Assembly (NCBI GenBank): GCA_964539235.1
Contig: CAZIIK010000032.1
Coordinates: forward strand, 1-11,927
Direction: 5' to 3'
DNA: 11,927 bases
Source: CAZIIK01 sp964539235
GTDB lineage: Bacteria; Pseudomonadota; Gammaproteobacteria; Francisellales; CACEW01
The notes below the pieces were generated by a model, which did not search any database, had not been told where the DNA came from, and saw nothing but the letters and a program-made list of their open reading frames with translations. The translations under genes were made by a program, and so were the position numbers. Below, piece after piece: positions 1 through 5,934 of the stretch. Each line of letters opens with the position of its first letter. Positions within the stretch are counted from its first letter, which is position 1.

Positions 1-818
1 CTGCACCGATGGCCCAACCGAAAAAATCATCCCTACCGCTGTAGCGGCTTGGGTTGGCGGATAATGGTGAAATTTTTCTAAATACGGCACCCCCATAAAG
101 CTGCAAATACCGTCGTAGGCAGGAACATCAGGCCAGAGTAGATACCCGACAGCCAAACTCTGGGGATTATGGCTATCTTCTTCAATTGGTTAAACGACTC
201 CTTCAGCGATTTGACACGATTGGACTGGCCGAGGTGTTGTGGGCTCTGTGCATAGCTAACCAACCAAAAGGTAACTGCCAATACAATACCCACGATACTC
301 AAATCTTGAATTGTTTGATGCCAACCTAAAGTTTGCACCAACAGGCTCATAAAAATCGTGCCTAAACACGCACCTAGAAAACCCAGCATATTGACAAAAC
401 TGGAAAAAAACGCGAAACGGCGTGCTGGCATCCATATAGCTACCAGTTTGAGTCCACCGACAAAGGCAAATGCAGAACCAAACCCTTGTAAAAAACGACC
501 GATGGCTGCGATGGCATACACATGCGTTGACCCCACCATGAAACTACCCAGTGTGCAAGCCAAGATCGCTACCATTAAAACCCGGCGCGTGGAAAATCGA
601 TCCACGATTATCCCGACACACAGTTGCATAGGCGTATACGCATAAAAATAAAAAGCACTCAATGTGCCAAATAAAGTTGCATCTAGGTGAAAGGATCTCA
701 TCAAGGAAGCCGACATCACAGATGGCGCAATGCGTAGAAAATATTCATAGCAATAGAAGAATGCACCGAGAAAGAAAATTAGATAGGCCATAGGACGAAT
801 GGTAGCTCTTGCAGACAT
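1..818 (-). pseudogene. MFS transporter, N-terminal part, frameshifted and cut by window edge
   Basis: Inner-membrane transporter of the major facilitator superfamily; the substrate cannot be read from the sequence. The start is taken as the ATG at 818 (protein begins MSARATIRPMAYL), because the upstream TTG at 881 only adds a non-hydrophobic tail. About six or seven hydrophobic segments follow. The loop 2-3 motif of the family appears as GIIVDRFSTRRVL, and GRFLQGFGSAFAFVGG matches a typical mid-protein helix. The reading frame stops at 78-80 after ALWGCRI. Adding one base to the C5 run at 90-94 restores a frame open to the window edge that continues ALWGVPYLEKFHHYP and then IFFGWAIGA, which is what family members show at this point. 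The gene is therefore a full-length MFS gene with a single-base deletion, or a sequencing error. The C-terminal half lies outside the window. Family call is firm; whether it is a real pseudogene is uncertain. Confidence 0.75.
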
Positions 819-880
819 AAACGCATCACGAAACAGGTATAAACACGTGCCCGGGATTCTAGCATAAACCCATTTATTCA

Positions 881-897
881 ACCATGTTTATCATGGT
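881..897. repeat. Short perfect inverted repeat upstream of the MFS gene
   Basis: ACCATG, five bases, then CATGGT. It sits about 65 bp in front of the chosen MFS start, at the edge of a very AT-rich stretch (898-950). It could be an operator or chance; no function can be assigned. Confidence 0.3.
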
Positions 898-1011
898 GAT
901 GTTTTTTTATAATTTATAATCAATTCATACAAAAAAATATCATTATTCATGGCAAACCCGTATCTCCTGGCTAGCCCAGGGACGCCTATAATCATACCAA
1001 TAAAGCTACGA

Positions 1012-1078
1012 TTCAGTCTAACGTTCAGCCACAGACTCAGCATATATGCATGACTCAACCCATAGAACGTTAGCTGAA
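1012..1078. repeat. Large inverted repeat with 14-bp arms between carbonic anhydrase and MFS genes
   Basis: The left arm TTCAG-T-CTAACGTTC (1012-1026) pairs with the right arm GAACGTTAGCTGAA (1065-1078), leaving only T1017 bulged. The 38-bp interior holds a perfect palindrome GCATATATGC (1040-1049) and two GACTCA copies 18 bp apart (1034 and 1052). It lies just downstream of the carbonic anhydrase stop, where a terminator is expected, but there is no T-run directly after either arm. It may be a transcript-end structure, an intergenic repeat unit, or the remnant of a small mobile element. The rest of the 819-1109 gap is AT-rich and shows no gene; a short CCTGG/CCAGG hairpin lies at 966-980. 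Confidence 0.55.
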
Positions 1079-1109
1079 AAAGCGGCTAGTTAATGGACGC
1101 CATAAGTAC

Positions 1110-1739
1110 TCACAATGGCTGAAAACAGTCTGATTCTGCCGAATAGGCTTCAACAGCTTGTTCAGCCAGGTTCAAATACCAACCATGCAATGTGATTTTA
1201 TGTTGTTGCACACGATCAGCAATCCAAGGAAACGTCATGAGATTATCCAGAGACGTCAACACCCCTGCCTTTTCACACTGCTTGGCTTGCTCAGCAACCG
1301 AACAGTCAGGATGCTCTGCTTGAACCTTGTGCTTAGCTGGTGCAGCTACAGCCATCCAATCTTCAATAAATTCGAATCGCTTAGCACTTCCTTGTTGCCC
1401 AACCAATGCACGAATGCCACCACAACCTGCATGACCAAATACGATGATATGCTCAATACCCAATCCCAATACAGCAAATTCTAAGGCCGCACAGGTACCA
1501 TGATGTCGAGCATCTGTTGCATAAGGCGGCACTAAGTTCGCCACGTTCCGCACCATAAAAATATCCCCGGGATCACAGTCCAAAACAATTGCAGGGTCAA
1601 CACGTGAATCCGCACATGCAATCACCATCACTTTGGGGGCTTGACCTTCTGCCAAATGCGCAAGTTGCTGACAGCGCTCAGGATTAGTGCGAAACCGTTT
1701 ATAGCCTGCAATTAGATGATCGATTGCGGGTGACGACAT
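1110..1739 (-). CDS. can: Beta-class carbonic anhydrase
   Basis: Interconverts CO2 and bicarbonate in the cytoplasm, supplying bicarbonate to carboxylases. The 209-aa product has the complete beta-class zinc site: C42-x-D44-x-R46 in ACADSRVDP, then H103 and C106 in FGHAGCGG. The RNVANLVPPY and GTCAALEFAVLGLG blocks are also typical. Length matches the family (about 200-230 aa). The ATG at 1739 is preceded by a strong Shine-Dalgarno AGGAG (1748-1752 on the minus strand) at 8-nt spacing, so the start is secure. It stands alone, about 300 bp from the MFS gene and 640 bp from hemY, so it is probably monocistronic. The C-terminal extension is slightly closer to CynT-like than to plant-like enzymes, but there are no cyanate genes here. 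The symbol is used in the broad sense. Confidence 0.93.
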   Translation of the reverse strand: MSSPAIDHLIAGYKRFRTNPERCQQLAHLAEGQAPKVMVIACADSRVDPAIVLDCDPGDIFMVRNVANLVPPYATDARHHGTCAALEFAVLGLGIEHIIVFGHAGCGGIRALVGQQGSAKRFEFIEDWMAVAAPAKHKVQAEHPDCSVAEQAKQCEKAGVLTSLDNLMTFPWIADRVQQHKITLHGWYLNLAEQAVEAYSAESDCFQPL

Positions 1740-1755
1740 GATATTTTCTCCTAAT

Positions 1756-1859
1756 GTTATGGGTTACTCAGCAGTAGCTTTCACAAAGCTGGGCTATTGA
1801 ACGCTGGTTATAGGCCAACAATCAAGTAGAGAGTTTTTCTGAACCCTGGTTATGGGTTA
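1756..1859. promoter_or_regulatory. Candidate control region of the carbonic anhydrase gene: dyad plus direct repeats
   Basis: A perfect dyad AGCTTT-CAC-AAAGCT lies at 1776-1790. Around it are copies of a direct repeat: GTTATGGGTTA at 1756-1766 and again, exactly, at 1849-1859, with a shorter copy GTTATAGG at 1807-1814. The last two sit in a longer near-repeat, TGAACGCTGGTTATAGG (1798-1814) and TGAACCCTGGTTATGGG (1840-1856), identical at 15 of 17 positions. The copies start 51 and 42 bp apart, close to whole helical turns. A weak -10-like TAACAT (minus strand) overlaps the first copy. Regulator binding is inferred, not shown. Confidence 0.35.
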
Positions 1860-1892
1860 ATGATTATGAAGAAATCAAAGGATACAAGGCAC

Positions 1893-1918
1893 AAAAAAAC
1901 CCACATTGGTGGGTTTTT
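1893..1918. terminator. Strong bidirectional rho-independent terminator
   Basis: Perfect 10-bp stem: AAAAACCCAC (1895-1904), loop ATTG (1905-1908), GTGGGTTTTT (1909-1918). On the minus strand the U-tract is seven long (1893-1899); on the plus strand it is five. The longer tract and the gene direction suggest it mainly ends leftward transcription entering from 1919-2380, shielding the carbonic anhydrase gene from upstream transcripts. Confidence 0.85.
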
Positions 1919-2068
1919 CCATTATAACCAAAAAGGATACTCCTACTTTCGGGCCGCCATTCTGCAAAATTCCAGGTGCTCTATTTATTTTTATTCTTGA
2001 GCACCCTCGCGAGTTGCTGTCCCTGAGGCTTATTATTATTTTTTTGGCGCCTCTTTCTTCCTCCACGT
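1893..2068 (-). ncRNA. Possible orphan small RNA ending at the 1893-1918 terminator
   Basis: There is no convincing protein gene here, yet a strong terminator closes the segment and a weak -10-like TAAAAA (2075-2080, minus strand) opens it, giving a predicted transcript of roughly 175 nt. Read on the minus strand it can form GAGGC/GCCTC and GGTGCTC/GAGCACC stems, the latter with an A/U-rich 17-nt loop. It contains about six GGA triplets, a motif bound by CsrA/RsmA proteins, which is only modestly above expectation. I could not match it to 6S, RsmY/Z, SRP or RNase P RNA. Expression is inferred purely from layout. The alternative is that this is a long 3' region of the hemY transcript. Confidence 0.22.
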
Positions 2069-2087
2069 CTCAGATTTTTATTGTTTT

Positions 2088-2120
2088 TGTAACTGAAACG
2101 TAACGTAAATGTAACATTTT
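2088..2120. promoter_or_regulatory. Three tandem 11-bp repeats resembling PhoB/OmpR-family binding sites
   Basis: TGTAACTGAAA (2088-2098), CGTAACGTAAA (2099-2109) and TGTAACATTTT (2110-2120) follow each other without gaps, each with a GTAAC core and an A/T-rich end. Response regulators of the OmpR/PhoB winged-helix family bind direct repeats of exactly this 11-bp period. A -10-like TAAAAA lies 7 bp beyond the array on the minus strand. On the plus strand a perfect TATAAT (2155-2160) lies 34 bp beyond it. The regulator and the target are unknown. Confidence 0.4.
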
Positions 2121-2383
2121 ATTTTTATCCTGGCAAGTGGTTTTTTAAGTTTTTTATAATTATTCAGTCGGTATATTTATGACAATAACCAATCTATTTA
2201 GGCAATATAAAATAATGATATTTATGTGTAAAAAACATTCATCAGCCCTGGGACTGAAGCATTTAAGGAAGATTTCTACTATGAGAGACATTTGCACGAA
2301 CAGATTATTGAAGGCGACTGCAACAGCGAAACTCACCGATAATAGCATCCATGCACAGGCCCTATGAGCGCTTTGGACACTAT
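2121..2383. other. AT-rich gap downstream of hemY with no clear gene
   Basis: A perfect -10 hexamer TATAAT (2155-2160, plus) has only a poor -35 partner (TGGCAA at 2131, 18-bp spacing). A short plus-strand frame from ATG 2224 or ATG 2281 runs to the stop at 2365-2367; the second start has AAGGA 11 nt upstream. The predicted 28- or 47-aa peptide has no recognisable feature and I do not annotate it as a gene. No terminator is visible for hemY, whose stop lies in a short dyad CACTA-TC-TAGTG (2378-2389) too tight to fold into a hairpin. Confidence 0.3.
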
Positions 2384-3556
2384 CTAGTGCTTAAACGCCT
2401 GCTCATACATCATAAGCGCCTGATCTTGCTTACCTTGTTTGGTATATATGCTGGCCAACGCTTGATACGCTGCCGTCGTTTCTTTTAACTCCAAACTCTT
2501 ATGAAAGCAAAGTGCCGCTTCAGACCAATTCTCATGCTCAACGTATAACTGCCCCATCGCAAACTGATTACCTGCAGATGCCGTTTCTTCCTTAAGCCAA
2601 CGCTCAGCAAAACTTAAACGTGTCTGCAATGGAATTTGTGCAGCACGACAATAATGCAAGAAAATTGCATCCGTCCAATTGGATTTTAAATATCGTGCAA
2701 ATACCTTCTGTAGAAATGCCGACATATCCCAGGGCTGGGAAACCTCAAGCAACACCGATAATAAAGCCTCATGGCTTTGGAAACTCTTTGGCAGATCAAG
2801 CCAGGTGGATTCTAATTGACTGGCTGATTGCTGTGCCGCCTGGCGCACAATGCCGGTATAGGTTTTTAATTGGTATTGCTGCAACAACGCTTCATCAAAC
2901 ACACGACTTTTCTTTAAAAATGGCATCACATCCTGTGCTTTGGACCAATAACCAAAATGACAACAAACCTGTATATAACGCCATAGGACCTGAGGATGCC
3001 GCTGATGGTGGATTAACCATGGCTGCAGCTTATCTTCCGCTGCCTGCCAATTATTCTCTGCAATACATTGATCCACTAAAACCAACTGAAATAACAGATC
3101 ATGCTGACATTTCGGATGTGCATTGGCGCGGTGCAGATACTCTGAATGACGTTTGCTTTGACCTTTTTGCTCAGCACATAAGGCAGCGAATACATACATC
3201 GAGCGCACTAAGTAGCGGCGTTGCGCTAACTTAGCAAAACCTTTCTCCGCATGCGTCCAATCTTGCGCTAAAAACTGCATGAGGTGCTCACTGAGCAAAC
3301 GCTGCGTCTTCTGCCATTGTTGTTGCTTAACATAGCGACGAATCTGACGTGGCAAATGCCAAATATGCCGCACTAAGAATCCAATCAAAAACAGTAGCAA
3401 TAGCGACACCAAAAAGGCCAACACCGCCATCCACAAAGGTGCTGCGACAGAAAAATGACGTACCTGAAATAACACATAGCCCGGCAGAAATCGTACGCCT
3501 AATGCAACGGCCAAACCCAATAAAATGAGTACGAGAAAGCCAAAAAACTTACGCAT
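2384..3556 (-). CDS. hemY: HemY, inner-membrane TPR protein of the heme biosynthesis cluster
   Basis: HemY is a membrane-anchored protein encoded with the late tetrapyrrole genes in beta/gammaproteobacteria. It is thought to organise heme-pathway enzymes and is not the protoporphyrinogen oxidase that carries the same name in Gram-positives. The 390-aa product shows two N-terminal membrane helices (about 4-22 and 41-64), a basic stretch after the second, then an all-helical repeat domain ending in clear TPR units (GQLYVEHENWSEAALCFHKSLEL and the following repeat to the C-terminus). Length matches the family, about 390-400 aa. Its start at 3556 overlaps the hemX stop by 8 bp, so it is co-translated as the last gene of hemD-hemX-hemY. 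Family call is strong. Confidence 0.92.
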   Translation of the reverse strand: MRKFFGFLVLILLGLAVALGVRFLPGYVLFQVRHFSVAAPLWMAVLAFLVSLLLLFLIGFLVRHIWHLPRQIRRYVKQQQWQKTQRLLSEHLMQFLAQDWTHAEKGFAKLAQRRYLVRSMYVFAALCAEQKGQSKRHSEYLHRANAHPKCQHDLLFQLVLVDQCIAENNWQAAEDKLQPWLIHHQRHPQVLWRYIQVCCHFGYWSKAQDVMPFLKKSRVFDEALLQQYQLKTYTGIVRQAAQQSASQLESTWLDLPKSFQSHEALLSVLLEVSQPWDMSAFLQKVFARYLKSNWTDAIFLHYCRAAQIPLQTRLSFAERWLKEETASAGNQFAMGQLYVEHENWSEAALCFHKSLELKETTAAYQALASIYTKQGKQDQALMMYEQAFKH

Positions 3557-4622
3557 GTTTTTCAGACTCCGTCATGGGCGTACGATGCATCAATACCTGC
3601 AGATTCTGTAAAATCTGCGTCAAAGCTGCTTTCTCTTGTGTGCTGGGGTATGCGACTGGCATTTTTTGCATTTTTGCCAAAATAGACAACCAACGTGTTT
3701 GTGCCGTACCAGCTTGTGTAAAACGTTCAATACGCTGCCGCAATACCGTCAATGCCTGTTGATAGGCTTGTGTGTTCCCCTGCCAGCTCGCCCATACAGC
3801 TTGCTGCAATAACACATCTAAAGTATGCATAAAATACAAACGGTCAGACAAATACAGGAAATTCTGGCTGATATGATCATCATGGCGCACCACTAAAAAC
3901 TGCCGTAACCAATGCCAACTGCTCGCTAATTGTGCATGCCAATGACCTGGCGATGCACCTGGCGTCGGTGTTTCTTTGTGCACTTTAGGTTTCATAATGG
4001 AAATAAGTTGTAGCGTAAACAAATGCGCTGACAGCCATTGCGCATGCCGTGCCACACGCGTGGGGGAAAGTGTTGGCAACAATGCGATTTGATTACTGGT
4101 TTGCGTCAACAGTGTTGTGAGCGTCATCGCTGAATGACCTAATGGTGCTAAATCGCGTTTGGCTTGATTTAACAAAGCCACAATATCGCTTGCTGGTTGA
4201 CGATGGACTAATAAAGACAATGCCAATTCGACTTGAATCTTTGCTGCCACACGATACAAGTTATCCATGTGCATCTGTGGCGGTTGAACGGGTTGCGCAA
4301 CAACCGGCGGTGGCGAAGTCGTCGTTTTCTGTGGTTGTTTAGCCAATTGACTCAACTGACTTTTCGCTGTCAGTAGATTCTCTGACACTTGAATGAGCTG
4401 CTGTTTTTGCACAGAAATTTGTTGCACTAACATATTAATTTTGTGCTGCTGGCGATACGAGCGATACAAGGCATAGCCACCTAATAAAACGGCACCCACC
4501 AACACAACAATAAATATCAATCTAAGACCATAAACCAGCAAACGCTTTAAGCCTAAGCGTGGGTTTTTAGCCGGTTTTTTTGACGCCGCAGCGTCAGATG
4601 CAGATTGTTTAGGGGAGGTCAT
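3549..4622 (-). CDS. hemX: HemX, single-pass membrane protein of the heme cluster
   Basis: Member of the HemX family (DUF513), long mislabelled as a uroporphyrinogen-III C-methyltransferase but lacking that enzyme's domain; its biochemical role is unsettled. I take the start at ATG 4622 (MTSPKQS), giving 357 aa. It overlaps the hemD stop as ATGA and has AGAGG about 9 nt upstream; a longer frame to 4712 only reads back through hemD. Layout: a Lys/Ala-rich cytoplasmic tail (1-26), one membrane helix (about 28-53), a Gln-rich coiled coil (about 57-97), a Pro-rich hinge (100-117, with TTSPPPVV), then a helical periplasmic domain. Low sequence conservation is normal for this family; synteny between hemD and hemY makes the call firm. 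Confidence 0.9.
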   Translation of the reverse strand: MTSPKQSASDAAASKKPAKNPRLGLKRLLVYGLRLIFIVVLVGAVLLGGYALYRSYRQQHKINMLVQQISVQKQQLIQVSENLLTAKSQLSQLAKQPQKTTTSPPPVVAQPVQPPQMHMDNLYRVAAKIQVELALSLLVHRQPASDIVALLNQAKRDLAPLGHSAMTLTTLLTQTSNQIALLPTLSPTRVARHAQWLSAHLFTLQLISIMKPKVHKETPTPGASPGHWHAQLASSWHWLRQFLVVRHDDHISQNFLYLSDRLYFMHTLDVLLQQAVWASWQGNTQAYQQALTVLRQRIERFTQAGTAQTRWLSILAKMQKMPVAYPSTQEKAALTQILQNLQVLMHRTPMTESEKHA

Positions 4623-5368
4623 AAAAGGGCCTCTTTTAACGTGTCTAAAATACTGGAATTGTCGACGCCAGGTAACCTTAATACATGTTGAATACCACGA
4701 GCGCGGGCCCATCCTAGCATCTTTTCACTGGTCACAGTAAGACGCGTAGTTTGCAAATGGCATTGCATCTGTTCAGGCAATGAAGCCCATAAAATCTGAA
4801 GCCCATCCAGACTGGTTGATATAACGAGATCAAACGGCTTATCCTGCCAAACTGCCTGCAATGCTTCGATACCTTCTTGACTCGCAGCGCGCTGATAACA
4901 CGGCACATAATGCACCTCAACACCATGCCTGACCAATTTTTGGCCCAACCATTCACGGCCTTGCTGCCCCCGAAAAATCCAAACCCGCTGACTGGTGCCG
5001 CCATCTGCTAGCCAACAGCCCCACAAAGCTTCACTGTGACTGACTGATTTCGGATACACCACATGAGAGAAACCTGCGGCATGCAAAGCCTGTGCCGTCC
5101 CCTTGCCAACGGCATAAAGACGACAAACAGCCAAACGTCTTTTCTCATCTTGACGCAATACTGCACAAGTCTGCTGCACTGCATGACGACTGACAAATAT
5201 CACACTATCGGTTGACTGCATCTGCTGACACGCAGCATGCACAGCTTGAGGTCGACGCGCGGGTAAAATTGCTATTGATGGCCACACATAAGACTGAATG
5301 CCATGTTGCGCACACAGCTGAGATAAGGCCGTGGCATCAGGCTCTGGACGAGTGATTAAAACACGCAT
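4619..5368 (-). CDS. hemD: Uroporphyrinogen-III synthase
   Basis: Cyclises hydroxymethylbilane to uroporphyrinogen III, inverting ring D, in the cytoplasm. The 249-aa product has the expected length and family landmarks: the N-terminal strand MRVLITRPEPD, FVSRHAVQ at 58-65, AVGKGTAQAL at 86-95, FRGQQGREWL at 132-141 and VHYVPCYQR at 152-160. HemD sequences diverge strongly, so these blocks together with hemX/hemY downstream are the evidence. The ATG at 5368 has only a weak Shine-Dalgarno (AGAAAG on the minus strand). It is the first gene of hemD-hemX-hemY. Unlike in Escherichia coli, hemC is not immediately upstream: an opposite-strand DUF218 gene intervenes, so hemD must have its own promoter, probably in 5369-5412. 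Confidence 0.92.
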   Translation of the reverse strand: MRVLITRPEPDATALSQLCAQHGIQSYVWPSIAILPARRPQAVHAACQQMQSTDSVIFVSRHAVQQTCAVLRQDEKRRLAVCRLYAVGKGTAQALHAAGFSHVVYPKSVSHSEALWGCWLADGGTSQRVWIFRGQQGREWLGQKLVRHGVEVHYVPCYQRAASQEGIEALQAVWQDKPFDLVISTSLDGLQILWASLPEQMQCHLQTTRLTVTSEKMLGWARARGIQHVLRLPGVDNSSILDTLKEALL

Positions 5369-5373
5369 TCGGC

Positions 5374-5408
5374 TATACTTTCTGTCATCGCTTTAATACC
5401 AGGTATTA
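5374..5408. promoter_or_regulatory. Divergent hemD / DUF218 promoter region with a perfect 15-bp palindrome
   Basis: TAATACC (5394-5400), A, GGTATTA (5402-5408) is a perfect dyad in the 44-bp space between the two divergent starts. On the minus strand TGG-TATTAA (5393-5401) is a plausible extended -10 for hemD and lies inside the dyad. On the plus strand TATACT (5374-5379) is a plausible -10 for the DUF218 gene, though no good -35 is seen, and the AGG of its Shine-Dalgarno (5401-5403) is in the dyad. A protein bound here could affect both genes. No regulator is identified. Confidence 0.4.
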
Positions 5409-5412
5409 CATC

Positions 5413-5934
5413 ATGGACCCTTTTATTTTTGTACACGGCCATGCCAACGATACCCACGGTAATCTGTCAGTTTTTACACAACAGCGCATCGATTGCGCTG
5501 ATGACCTGCAACAACACCAGCCCAACACCATCATGATTGCCAGTGGTGGCACTGGCCATTTCAATCAAACATCAACACCACATGCGCATTATATCCGTGA
5601 CTGCTGGCTTGAAATGGGCATTGCAAGAAATCGCATCGTCACATTTGATACACCGCAACATACAGTTGACGAAATTCAGTGCTTAAAATCTTGGTGTCTA
5701 GCGCATGGCAGCACAAGCGGCTGGATAATCTCATCAGATTTCCATATCGACCGAATTGATTTTATTTGCCAGCGCTTACTCAAAGGCCTGTCAATAAGTC
5801 TCATTCGCGCTGATAGTAAAAGCGCTGACCCAGCGTTACGCCAACGTGCCATCACTCACGAACAAAAGCGCTTAGACCAACTCAAACAACAAGGTGGTGT
5901 CCTCATCGACAACAAATTATTCAAGCCCCAATAA
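5413..5934 (+). CDS. DUF218 / YdcF-like protein
   Basis: A 173-aa protein of the DUF218 family (YdcF/SanA-like), whose members have been linked to envelope functions or nucleotide-cofactor binding without a settled activity. Family landmarks: N-terminal strand IFVHGHAND with a Gly/His turn, R25 before a helix, IASGGTGHF at 42-50, H59 in the position of the usual SEA-type helix, TVDEI at 84-88 in place of the common NT-x-EN motif, and SSDFHIDRIDF at 107-117 matching the family's TS-x-(F/Y)H-x-x-R block. There is no signal peptide or membrane helix, so it is the soluble short form. The start ATG 5413 has a weak AGG 9 nt upstream. It is divergent from hemD and its last 18 bp overlap the 3' end of hemC. 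Its place between hemC and hemD is unusual; a role in heme metabolism would be speculation. Confidence 0.8.
   Translation: MDPFIFVHGHANDTHGNLSVFTQQRIDCADDLQQHQPNTIMIASGGTGHFNQTSTPHAHYIRDCWLEMGIARNRIVTFDTPQHTVDEIQCLKSWCLAHGSTSGWIISSDFHIDRIDFICQRLLKGLSISLIRADSKSADPALRQRAITHEQKRLDQLKQQGGVLIDNKLFKPQ

Noticed and set aside
1875..2066. Minus-strand 63-codon frame
   Set aside because: It reads straight through the intrinsic terminator stem at 1895-1918, so it is not a plausible gene.
1919..2080. 6S RNA or a decayed tRNA
   Set aside because: The ends do not pair into the long 6S hairpin with a central bubble, and there is no T-loop GTTCRA sequence for a tRNA.
1906..2103. Plus-strand 65-codon frame
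   Set aside because: It begins inside the terminator stem, has no ribosome site, and its hydrophobicity comes only from T-rich DNA.
2131..2146. Possible sigma-54 promoter (TGGCAAG followed by a T-run)
   Set aside because: The conserved GC of the -12 element is missing; only the -24 half fits.
2224..2367. Small plus-strand peptide of 28-47 aa
   Set aside because: Weakly spaced ribosome site, no signal or motif, no conserved neighbour; listed only inside the gap description.
2620..3234. Long plus-strand open frame of 204 codons
   Set aside because: It lies entirely antisense to hemY, has no family resemblance, and its composition is the complement of the hemY TPR region; a shadow frame.
4623..4712. 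Longer hemX start at 4712
   Set aside because: The extra 30 residues read back over hemD in another frame and look non-native; ATG 4622 has the ATGA overlap and a Shine-Dalgarno.
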